Shown piece by piece: positions 38,430-49,359 of a stretch of DNA of 64,000 nucleotides. Source of the stretch: Stercorarius parasiticus (Eukaryota > Chordata > Aves > Charadriiformes > Stercorariidae); contig VWZL01001298.1 in assembly GCA_013396915.1 (NCBI GenBank), forward strand, positions 790,505-854,504, given 5' to 3'. The first letter of the stretch is position 1; the number at the start of each line of letters is the position of its first letter. A program made the position numbers and the translations under genes. The notes beneath the pieces are model-generated. The model did no database searches and had not been told where the DNA came from. It worked only from the letters and a program-made list of their open reading frames with translations.

Positions 38430-39487
38430 AGGACAAATGCAAGTGGAAAGCTGAGAAGGCTAAAAATAGCTCTTGAAGAGTGGTTTTCAAAGATGCTTAA
38501 GCTGCGATAGTAAGATTTTGCTTAAATAAAGTGAAAAAGAAGCCAGTCAGGAAATTTGTATGTTTGCTTAATGATAACCGTATGAAAGGATAAGGATACA
38601 TGGTGTTTACAAGGCTGTAAAAGAACAGCTCAGTGAATCTTTGCATCAGTCTTCCCTACTGAAGATGCTAAGAGATGCCAACAACTCACGTATTTTTTGT
38701 AGCGGATAGATCAAAGGTGTTAGATCTGTTTGAAGTAACTGTAAAGCAATTATGAGGTCAAGTAGATTAAGTTATTTGTTAATATCTTGTTGTTAATATC
38801 TTCACACCCAAGGGGTGTGAAGAAACTGAAGTATGAAATTACTGAACTGTAACCTTATTGTAAACGGCCACTGTGCCAGTTGACTGGCAGGTTGCTACTC
38901 CAACTCCCATCTGCAAAATGGGCTCCAGAGGGAGCTGCAGAACAGTGAGCCTCACTGCTTCCACACGTGGGAAGATGGCAGAGGGGGAAAAAAGAAAAAA
39001 ACAAAATGAACAGAAAAGAAGAAAAAAAATTGAAACAAAAAGGAAAAAAACCCACGTGACGGAGAGAGATCACTGAGCACTGATCAACACAGTTTTGTTG
39101 GGGAAGCATCAGTGTGGCTCCTGTAAAGGGAAATCCTGCTTCATTAACCTGCTGGAATTGCAGAAGGGTGAAAGTAAACACGTGGATAAATCTGACCTGT
39201 ATTTTCCAATTGCCTTTGACAAGACTCCACATGAAAGATTATAAAGAACTTCCGTTCCTGCAGGATTGGAGGAAAGGTCCTTTTAGCAACAGGGAGCCAG
39301 TTAAAGCAGAGGAAACAAAAGGTAGTGCTTACGTGCTGCTTTCAGGGTGGAAAATTGGAATCAGACTGCAGAAACTGTTAGGCTTGTGCTCTCTCCTGAG
39401 TCGCATCTGCTTTTGCCTCTGCTGGAGACAGAGCACTGGTGATGGATGGACCCAGGGCTGGTCTAACCCAGTTGGACATTTCTAGCG
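38430..39487 (+). mobile_element. Ancient CR1/L3-like LINE, sense, degenerate
   Basis: This differs from the chicken-type CR1 copies nearby and resembles the old amniote CR1 lineage abundant in turtles and crocodilians. Recognisable phrases in order: 'tttgcatcagtcttccctactgaagatgctaagag', 'gatagatcaaaggtgttag', 'actgtgccagttgactggcaggttgctactcc', 'aaaatgggctccagagg', 'gcatcagtgtggctcctgtaaagggaaatcctgcttcattaacctgctgg', 'cctttgacaagactccac' and the 3' segment 'tggatggacccagggctggtctaacccagtt'. It contains internal deletions and an A-rich insertion near 38990-39050. No frame is intact. Left edge is approximate. Confidence 0.75.
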
Positions 39488-40648
39488 TTCATGCAAGCCA
39501 GTTATTGACTCGTATGGGTTGGATGAGGTGTTACATGTTATAATTTCTTATCTAGGCTTGCCTGAAATATTTCCAGCTTAGATATATAATAACTTCTGTC
39601 AGAGACTATTTCACAGACAAATGAATTTATTTGGAAATGCTTCGGATATTCAGACTATAAACCTACCCTTTTATTTATTTCATATCATTTATTTACTTCT
39701 GCATGTCTTTCATCACCCTAAAAATATCTTTATGTAAAAATTTTTTTAAAAAATCTTGTACAGTTATCATCGTATGCTTGTCACTTAGTGTGTAGGGAGG
39801 CAGTATGAATGTATATGTGTGTAAATGTGTGTCCATTCAAATAATGTTTTTAAAGTTGAAAAATAACATGTTCAGAAGATAGAGGTTCAAGCAGGGAGGA
39901 TTCTAAAATATCCTTAATTCACTCCCTTGTATTCATGTAATGTTGAGTACGGTCTCTAAATGCGTAAACAGAAAATGTTTTTTCAAGAAAGCATTGTGCC
40001 ATTCAGTGCAAAAAGTGAACATGCCATGAAGAGTTAGGACAGTATGGAAATAAATGCAGCTGTAGTCTTTTGTTATAGAAACTGTTGATGACTGAGGCAT
40101 TGAAAGAGCAGAGGAGGTGAAACTGGGAAGGCAGCTGAGTGATCCTGAAGATAACTGGAATCTTATGTGTCATGCAAAGCAAGTTACTTTAACTTTTTGC
40201 ATTTCTCATTTTCTTTGTACTTGGTGTGAGACACTGGAATGTCAATTGCAATGTTTAGAGTTACAGCTGAGTCAGAGGTACATTAAATATAATGTGCTTT
40301 AAAATACTGAAAGACCATTTTTTAATACCCTTTCCTTAAATTAACAGATATTTTGGACTGGTTTTCTTTGTGTCTTATCTCAGAGGGATTTTGTAAAGCA
40401 TCAGTTTCCTGTGAAGCAGTTAGATGCTGCTGTTCAGAGTACAGCAGAAAAGGCTACGAAGAAATTCTCAATTCAACCTTCAGAACAGAGCTGGAGTAAT
40501 GTGTATTTGTATAGGATATGAGGTTATATTCTAAGCAAAATCTGCATGTTAAATGACTGCCCTCTGTTCTATGTGCTGTAGGATCCTAGGCTAAAGTAGG
40601 TGGGGATCTTATTGCTAAATGTAATATATATAATATGAAAGATTGTGT

Positions 40649-40669
40649 CATAGTATACAGTATACTATG
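40649..40669. repeat. 21-bp palindrome (10-bp arms, 1-nt spacer)
   Basis: CATAGTATAC, one A, then its reverse complement GTATACTATG. It lies in AT-rich intron with no associated feature. Confidence 0.85.
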
Positions 40670-41308
40670 AAAACAGTATAAACAAACCATTTAAATTAAT
40701 GTATTTTGTTCTAGCATTTCCCAATCTGCCTTTGAAACTTTTATGTTTTATATCATTTAAACAAAATTAAAAACAGTAATTCAGTTATTTTGTTGTACAG
40801 GCCTTAGCTGGTTGGTATTACAGAATAAACTACAGTAGTAATATAGTAATAAATCAGGAACAGAAAAGGGGAGGAGAGACTTTGTTAATAAGTTTCTCAA
40901 ATGGTCGCTGGAAAAAAAGGAATGGTAAGATATATCTGCAAAAGGTTGGCTGGTGGTTTCCCCTGAGACTGAATACTTATTGCCCTCTTAACAGGATTCC
41001 ACCTCTGAACGGTTTGCTTTTCATTTCAAGTGTTTTCTTACTAAAAAGAACCACCTGAAACTGTGTATGTTACAACCAACATTATATGTGAATTTTGTAA
41101 ATTCACGTTTATAAATTTTAATTGACTGTTGTACAAATGACAAATGTTTGAAGTATGCTAAGTGTTGTCTAATTAGAACTAATTCCTGGATGTTAACCAT
41201 TTTTTCTGCACTAATATATTAATATGGTTTTGGTTTATTTTTTTATTATTTTAATGGTGTCTGTGTAGTTGTTCTGTGCTTCTTACTTTTTTATTTCCAT
41301 TTTTGTAG

Positions 41309-41409
41309 ACTGAATCTTGAAGAAGAATTGGATCAGATGAAAGTACATGGATCTGTAGGTAAGTTCACAATACAGGAGTTTAACTATGTTTACAACAAAA
41401 AAAGGGAAG
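41309..41409 (+). CDS. CNTLN: CNTLN exon (window exon 6), 101 nt, phase 2/1, with internal alternative donor
   Basis: One base, 33 codons and one base: LNLEEELDQMKVHGSV, then GKFTIQEFNYVYNKKRE. The acceptor is TTTTTGTAG|A. Two in-frame donors exist: GTAAGT at 41359 (strong) and GTATAG at 41410 (weak). The longer form is preferred because its extra 17 codons align with the block after LKVHISI in remembered human centlein (pattern .K..IQE.N....RRE) and lead into the EPLFR.SEDDD of the next exon. The stretch just after the strong donor therefore looks like coding sequence. Either donor leaves the same phase. Confidence 0.85.
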
Positions 41410-44400
41410 GTATAGTATTTTATATATGTATATATGGTCTATTAGAAATATTAATTTTAAGGTTATTTTCTCTCCAAACATTAATTTCATTTTTTTGAAT
41501 GTGTATTTTATAAGCATAATGCCATATATGTTCTTATTTCAAAGTATATTTACCCTTAATTTCTCCACATGCCTATTAAATCAATGACAATTTTACATAT
41601 ATATACACGAATGTTTGCAACTTCTGTGTATATCCTACATACAAAATTAGTTAATTATTTTATGCTTAAAATATCTATGTGTACATATGTAAATATATAT
41701 ATGTAAAATCTAAAACATGTTTATATGTTTATGAAGCTTTCTACAGAATCTGGGTTTTGCAGTATTGAAATTCAGTGATAGAGAAATTTCATGCTTATTC
41801 AGACTTCTTTTTTAGTACTAGTATCACAAAGTATGTGAATTTGAAAGTAAATCAAAATGGTGGAACTCTTAAAAGAATTGATTGTGAATATCTCGTATAT
41901 TTACAATCTTTACCGTAGTTGATGGTTCTGTGAAGATGTGTCTTAGTCAGATAGGTAATAAATAGCCATTGCCTCTTCATCATTCCTCTGATTCTTTGTA
42001 TTATTTGCTGTTCCTGAATGGTCTGGGAGAAGTATTCAAGAGTGCATAGATACAGTCCAGCTGGGTGTCTCATCTGTGGTGAATTCTTTATGCACAGTAT
42101 TGTGCAAGAGAAGGGAGTAGGAGACTTGGAGAAGTACTCTGCACGTGTTTAGCAATAAAGCCTTACCATTCTTTATTCCAATTTTCTGCTATTGGCAGTT
42201 TTCTGTGTATTTTGTGATAATGTTGGCCACTTGAAGGAAAAAATAAAGATTTTTTTTTTCCCTTTATTTTAATTTTTTTTTGGTATAATGTCTATAAAAC
42301 TTAAGTGGAAATATCCAGCTGCTGAAGACCGAGTTACTGTTTTCTTATGTGTTACTTTCGTAGCCCCAGATAGAGCTGAAGGGAACTAGTGAGGGTTTCA
42401 AATACTGACTTTTAAAATCGCTTCTTTGTTTTTACCTATTTAGTCAGTCTTTGCACAGAGAGAAGTGGAAAGGCAACCAGCAGTGAGAAGGAGTTGAGGG
42501 CCTGCTGAGCAATAACCATGCATTTCCAAAACACAGTCAGATCCCTGAAACTGCCAGTTCTTCACATGTTTAGTGCTTTAACAATTAGTCTTTTATTCCT
42601 TCTTTTTTTCATTATCTTTCAGATTAAAACATATTCTTTTTTTAAAAGTGTGTGGGTGGATACACAGTTCTGGTTTGGTTATTGGTATGATGATTGTTGT
42701 TGATGATTCTAATGAAACTGAGAAAAAGGGTTAAACTGTGAATGAAGCGTGCTAGGTAAATTTTATTTACCCTTCCCAGCATTTGTTGTTATAGGTATGA
42801 ACAGGAAATTTTTTATAAGATACAAAATCAAATCCAAAGATATGTGTTAAGCAACACTTTCTGTTAGCACATAAAATGAGCTGACTCCAGCCATTTCCAA
42901 ACTTATCAACAGAAGTACAAAAAAATAGTTGCTTATCCACTCTATAAAAAGTAATTTCCTTGTTGTTTCCCTTGGAAATCCTAGGGTATTGCAGTGTGGT
43001 GGATGCTTTTATCAATTGGTTGACATTTTCTAGAAAACTACAGCATAATGACAAAAGCTGGATGTTAATCTTTGAGCATAAATGAGAGTATGTGAGCAAT
43101 CCTTGCCCACGTGCTAATAAATTGCCTACACCCTCTGCCCTAAAATTGGGTATTAAATGCCTTCCTCCTCTCAAATAAAAGTACAACCTCAGGTCTGTTA
43201 TCTGTACTCTCCTGACTCCAAACTTCATACGGTCTAAATGCACTTTGTTCACAGTCTTAGTAAGTATGTTTTCTTTTCTAAAAGGAAACCTGACAAGAAT
43301 TTACTCAGCTTATCAGCCATGTTGGAATTCACTTTCACCTTATCAGGTACTTATTTCCATCAGGCATTCTAACATCAAGGGGTAAATTCTGAAAGAAATG
43401 TGATGAGACTTCTTCTGAATCAACCATGTCCCCAGCTCATATGTGAGAATGGCATTCCCTTCTGCTGGTCTTCACAGTGCTTTTTCCCAGCGTCTGGTTC
43501 AGACTTAGCACATCTTTAGGAGCATGAGTGGCTACCACTGAAGTCAGTAACACAGTGGCTTTCTTCAACATGGCGCCTCCTGTCTGTCAGGGGAACCCTT
43601 CACCTGGTGCATACCGCAGGCAAAAATCTCGTTCATTTGATGGTTCATGCAGGTACTCTATGAGTGACCAATATACAGCTCTGGGGTTTTTTTTGGAAAC
43701 TGGTACATTTTTCTCTCTGTAAGAAGGCTGTTTGCAAATACTAATAGTGACCTGTAGAGTCATAGTTCAGGTACCATTTTGGCAGCAGTGTTGAACTAAC
43801 TCATCATCAGATTTGGCGATTATTAATTAGGAATTCTAAAGCTGGCAATTAACTATGTTTTCTCAGCTAGACCTAAGTATAATTCTGTAAGCCCATGGTA
43901 ATTTGATGTCTGAAGATAGTGGGCTTTATGACTTGTGGGTCTTTTCCTTGAGGGAGAACTTGGTAGGAGTATGATGGGTAGAATATATGTCTTGCTGAGT
44001 AGACTGATATGATGAATCTTTCTGCTATCATAGACAGACAGACAGTTATAGGCAGCGCTGTTTCATTGCCTCCCTAACCAATTCCTTTGAACACCTACGT
44101 AACAATTAGAAGGGAGGAGGGGAGAAGAGGGCTGAATGGGCCGTTTATTTTCTGCTCAATAGAAAGGGTTATGCATCAGTGACCTTTGGCTTTTCTTTAA
44201 ATTATGTTGCTTGTGACTTCTGTAATAATATTGAACGTGTGTAGTCTTTTCTGTCTATTTTGAAGTAGTATTCTTTATTCTTTGCATATAACATGTTTAT
44301 TTATAGGTAGAGTTTTAAATTGTATTTTAATATATCCACATAATAAACATAACACCTTGTGTGCTTTGATCAGTTTCTTTGACTATGGGAAATCATTTTT

Positions 44401-45885
44401 CTTTTCAGTGGAATACAGTAAATGCTGATATAAAAGCTACACCAGACATTCAAATGAGTGAATATTTAGAAAAAGATGAAAAGCATGTTCATATTATCTT
44501 TGTGTGTTACTTAAAGAATGTTGTAAATGTATGCAGTACCACTGTGCTGGGGGACTGTAGTCTGAAATAACATGGGAACTAACATATTAATATCAAGGTA
44601 AAGGTACATATTCCCCAGATGCATAGTTTTACCTTTTTCAGCTTTTATTATCTTTAGAATAGTGTTCCATTTATTTCATGAATACAGAAGTATTAATTGG
44701 CCATGACATGTTCCAAAGACAAAAGAAAGGTCTAATTCACTCTAACAAACTTGTTAGTCACTGTTTATATCAAGAGGATTGTGAATCTACAGAGAGTAAC
44801 ACTGTTTTCTTCTACACTTGCTTTGTTTATAAATCAAAAGTTTTTAAGTGACCTGCAGTGTCTGCTTGTGGGTTGAAATGATACTTCTAAAGCAGACCTC
44901 CACGACGTAGCACAGATATTTATCCCTTAAGATTAATTCTTTAAGTTAATTCAGGGGGAAGAGGGGCAAGAAAAGAAATGTGAATATTGTGGTGTTTTTA
45001 AAATGTTGGTATTTTTTGTTCTTCAATGTAATATTTAATATTCTAAGAGGAAGTTCTTCTGAGGTGTGTAATTGCTCATTTCTGTGAGCTGTGGGCAATT
45101 TGCAAATGCCTGGGTCAAATCTAAACAGAATGTATTTTACTTCTGATTTACTTTACGTATTAGTACATCTAAACTTTTTCTTTGCATTCTTTTCTATGAA
45201 TAGATCTAATTTTTAACTTGTCTATTTTTGAAGGATTTTTAGTACCTAGTGTGCAGAGCTGTCTCTGAGAGTAATGCTTACAGTCATATGCACTCTCATT
45301 AGTTGTATCAATTTCTAATTTTTATGAATTCACAGTATTACAATAGAATGATTTGTGTGATTTATCTGGTGAAGTACATGATCTTTCACTTAACAAAAAA
45401 AGGGGTTTAAAGTTTTCATCCATCCTAATTCTGTTACTGTTTGCTTTGTTCACCAATCACTCTGATCCTCCTAGCAGGGGACAAGACCTAGAGAACAAAA
45501 TTGGTGGTGACTGTGTAGATAAAAAGGCAATGAGTTCTGCTTTTAAGGCATAGAGGGAATAGTCTATAAAAGAATAAAAATCAGCATGAAAGTACAACGT
45601 CTTTAACCTGCAGATCTATTGTACCTTTGAAAAGCTTGTACTCTGAAAAAAACATACTGTGATGCTACAAAGATTCATAATTATGTGACAGAACACTTTG
45701 AAAAGAGGTCATTCTTTAGAAACTGACCAAAAGGCTTGCCAAGAAAATAGACCACATTATAAATAATTGCAGAAGTAAAGAATGCATTTCCTTAAAATGT
45801 CGAGGTATTGTTTTAGTGAAATATTAGGTGTCACAATGTATTTTATTTGTTCTCTGATATAAATGTATTATTTCTTCTCTGATAG
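41410..45885 (+). other. CNTLN: CNTLN intron, no known repeat; long antisense open frame
   Basis: A 4.5 kb AT-rich intron. The minus strand carries a 161-codon open frame (43252-42767) with no recognised domain. TA-rich runs occur near 41420-41440 and 41690. A short CAGA tandem lies at 44033-44044. It ends in TTTCTTCTCTGATAG. Confidence 0.6.
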
Positions 45886-45977
45886 AGCCACTTTTTAGAC
45901 TTAGTGAAGATGATGACATCAAGAACAGTACTCAAAAGAGGAATATGAAAGAAGTTTCACATCAGACATTACAGAGG
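45886..45977 (+). CDS. CNTLN: CNTLN exon (window exon 7), 92 nt, phase 1/0
   Basis: Two bases plus 30 codons. The split codon GAG gives Glu, then PLFRLSEDDDIKNSTQKR and NMKEVSHQTLQR. The acceptor is TCTGATAG|AG and the donor is AGG|GTAAGA. The AGAG at the acceptor offers an alternative start 2 nt later, which would break the frame. The exon is acidic (SEDDD) then basic, a linker before the next long coil. LF.SEDD..K.ST...N.KE...QTLQ is the pattern expected from centlein. Confidence 0.92.
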
Positions 45978-48838
45978 GTAAGATACCAACCCCAGCAAAC
46001 AGATTTAAATTTTAATATAAGAATCATATACATATAAGTCAATACTCATGAATTTAGGCCATGATTTTCCTCTCCTAATTCAAAAATATGGATTTCCAGA
46101 ATTGTGTCAGAAATGAATTCTAGTGAACTAGCTGTTAATGTATCATGTGAGATAAACATGGTTAATGTCAGAGAAAATGAAAAGAAGGTTTAGAGGTTTA
46201 AAGTTAAAAATGCACAAATTATCTAAATTGGAAGTAACATGTTTAGCATTTTACCACTTTTAAGTTCAGAAACCTTAATTTCTTTTGCTGAGTATTTAAC
46301 TTTACATGATATAAGGTGTTAATCTCCATAGAGCTCTTGCTACAGAATAAAACTGACGCATAATAGTGATAAATCCATCTTTTTTTATATTTAAATTTTA
46401 GCACAACATTGCATATGCAAATATTTTTTACGTATCACTCTCTTCATAAGATAGTACTGTATGCATTTAGTGTTCTTCAGCTTAGCAAATATGATGAGTA
46501 TTTAATCTTTACTGCTAAACATTCTACATGTTTTACCCCATACAGTAACAAGATGTTCTTAACTAGTTGCTATTTGTGTTGATATTTGTAATATACACAA
46601 GTAGTTTAGTATGTTAACAGGTGTTCACTTAAGAGGGCTCACTTGTATTTTACCATATGTTTTGTTTGCTGCAAAGAAAAGACATCCTTCAAACAGTATC
46701 ATGCTTTTGGTTTGTCATTTTGCAAAACAATATTTGTTTAATTACTTATAAATCTTTAAAAGCACGCTTAAATTGAATAAACACAAATCTATAACTTTGA
46801 ATGTCAGTTCGGTTATGTCTATTTATTTTTTATTTGTGAATTAACTTGTAGGAAGTATGGTAATTTACAGCAGATGATGTGATTGCATATACTTGTAACA
46901 CTTGCCATATGGTCAGGCAATGAAGGCTGTCATCTCGTTATTACTGAATGACAAACATCATGTTAAAATAATAACACACAGAATAAGAAGTGCTCACATT
47001 CATTTATCTTAAGGTAGAGTGAATAATTGAAATAATATGAATGCTACTATCTGAAATGTCACACAGTTTATGCTTGCTTATCATCTATATTTCAGAACTA
47101 TAATTTTGTTTGCCAGGTACTACATAATTTTTATCTCTGTGGATATACAGAGTTATGATGGTACCTTAGGGATAGGTGTAGAGGCTATTCATTGTTTGTT
47201 TCCTTCCAGCTGTCATACATGACTTTAAGTGCTAGTGAGTGCAAAAGGTTGCTTTAAAGAACCGAGAAAATAGCAGAATCTCAGTTTAGGAACGTGACTG
47301 AAGAAAGGTACTGATCTAACTCATTGTCATTGGGGAGGAAAGTACAAACTATGATTTTAATCATAAACCTTGTTTTCATTGAAACATTTGGAAAAATACC
47401 TTTTATTTCTAATTTCATCCAACACATTTACATAGCTATAAGGCAATCTCTCTTCATTGTGGGAGTGCTATGAATTTCCATAAGGGACCGTAGTAACGCA
47501 TAGGCATGCATACTAAAGGTTTGCTATCAAACTCACAAATTCAATATCAAATTCACAAATGTATATGAAGTTTGAGCAGCTCTTGTCCTAGTTTACTTTG
47601 TACATTAAGACCTCTCATTTATCTGGATCAAATCAGCAGTACCCACTTTATAAATCATTCCATAAGTTTTAAAATAATTTAAATGCATTGGCAAAATGTC
47701 CTTGCAAAAACACATAGCATTTATTCAGAAATACTGTGCGTTCAATATTTTCAATGTCAAAGCAAGTTTTGACATTTTGTGTTGCTACAAAGTGATGGAA
47801 TTGGCCAATATTTTACAAGGTAAGTAGCTGAAGCTGGCCATGTGCATTCTACTATAGCTCCTTGAAAAGCAGTCATTCCTATCCATGTCCAGAAAAATAT
47901 AGAGCACCTGGCACTTTCAGTAGTGAAAGAGTGGGGATGGAGCTTGTACAAAACCAAGCAAAAATACTTCTCCAAAATGACTAAGTGGTTACTGAGCACA
48001 AAACTCACTCTGATGCCCTTTGCAAACTTGTGGGGAAATCTCACAGACACTAGATGTTCGTTTTAGTTTGTGCTGAAATTAAAATTGCCCCTTATTTATG
48101 GAAATTGTGGGGTTTGGTTGTAACTTTAAGAGAATGTTCCAGAAGCACATTGAGAATCAGTTTATTGCTAATGACCTTGAGTACGTGTAAACCTCAATGG
48201 ACTTTACAAGCAAAATTTACGCCTCCTATATAGGTGGAATATGTTCAAACTGTATATAAGAAGCTTGTAAAGTGGCTTCATTAGAATAGGGTGGAGTTTC
48301 CCTTTCTGTGAATAAAAAATGTATTTCAGCCTTCATATTGTTTAGGTGCTAAGCTTCTGATATCTTGTTATAATTTGTTTAGATTTTTTTTGGAAGATTG
48401 AAATAATGTTTAATTTATGTATTTACAACACTTGAAAGAACTTGTTGATTTAGATAGCTAGTGCAAAATTGTCTGTATTTCAAAATAGTTTTTAAACTGA
48501 AAATGTTTTTTTAAATTCAATTAGTATGTATAACCAAATCAGTAACGAGCTCAAGATGCATCAAGAAGGTTCATTAGCATACTTAAACTTCTGTGTCACT
48601 TTGCCTGGAATTTTAACTTCTTTTACCATCTGCCCTTTGTTCAACAGCTGTATTATTGCAGCTAAAATGTTTTCATCTGCACTACATTAGACTTATTCTT
48701 AAATTAATGTCTATAGATTGCTTTTGTCCTTGTACTTAATGTAATATTATTGTCATATAATAAATACATTTGAAAACATAGTGTTTTTTTCTACTGGATA
48801 GGCTGAAATATTATAAATGCTAAAATTGCTTTCATTAG
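45978..48838 (+). other. CNTLN: CNTLN intron, no recognised element
   Basis: A 2.9 kb AT-rich intron. An imperfect 20-bp tandem duplication lies at 47525-47561 (TATCAAACTCACAAATTCAA and a diverged copy). No TE tail or coding frame was recognised on either strand. The acceptor at its end is TTGCTTTCATTAG. Confidence 0.65.
47525..47561. repeat. Two-copy 20-bp tandem duplication
   Basis: The second copy starts 20 nt after the first and matches it at most positions before diverging. Confidence 0.6.
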
Positions 48839-49359
48839 GTACAGCAACTAGAAAGAAGATTCAAAGCTATTGAAGGGGAATTAAAGAAAGAGAAAGAAGT
48901 AAATAAAGACCTATTAAAAGAGAAAAATTATTTGACAGCATCTTTGAAAGTGCAAAAGGAAGATGCAGACACAAGAGAAAGAGAGCTCGAAATGCTACTT
49001 AAGAGGATTTGTGAAACAAAAAAAGACAAAGCAGAACTTCAATTAGTGATTGATGAGCAGGAAAAAGAAGCTGCCTATTTGAAGAAGCAAGTGGCAGAAG
49101 CTAACAGGTTGAGAAATGAAAATGAAGATTTGCTGAGTCAAGTGCAGGAGCTGAAGTGTTTGCTGGAAGGAGCCAAAGCAGTGGCAACCTCTGGGCAACG
49201 TAATTGCAAGATAACAGGCACCAAGGTTAAATTAAAAACAGCCAAGAAAAAGATCTCTTCGGGACATCATGGAGCTTTTCTCAAACAGTCCATCAAGGTT
49301 ATGGGTAATGTATTTGAGAACTTCAGTAAGGACGGCTGGGAGGATGTGAGTGAAAGCAG
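48839..49359 (+). CDS. CNTLN: CNTLN exon (window exon 8), 521 nt, main coiled-coil exon, phase 0/2
   Basis: 173 codons plus two bases, the largest exon here. Residues 1-125 (VQQLERRFKAIEGELKKEKE through VAEANRLRNENEDLL) form an uninterrupted Lys/Glu-rich heptad coil. A short Ala/Gly/Ser linker follows, then a basic patch (KVKLKTAKKK), then the conserved-looking block SIKVMGNVFENFSKDGWEDV. The acceptor is TTTCATTAG|GTA and the donor is AG|GTACGG. Without splicing the frame would end five codons later, in the intron, so a read-through transcript would truncate centlein here. EDADTREREL, QVAEANRLRNENE and NVFENFSKDGWEDVSES agree with remembered human centlein. Confidence 0.95.

Larger units (their letters stand above)
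19888..41308 (+). other. CNTLN: Very long CNTLN intron (21.4 kb) with a TE cluster in its 3' part
   Basis: From 19888 to about 35080 the intron is AT-rich and unremarkable apart from a GC-richer stretch at 20100-20560, a pyrimidine tract at 22117-22149 and a 22-bp palindrome at 23029-23050. From 35082 to about 39487 it becomes a transposon cluster: an antisense CR1 tail, an antisense CR1 broken by a sense CR1, and an older sense LINE. A candidate cassette exon (38063-38242) lies inside the cluster. 39490-41308 is again plain AT-rich intron with one 21-bp palindrome at 40649-40669. Confidence 0.75.
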
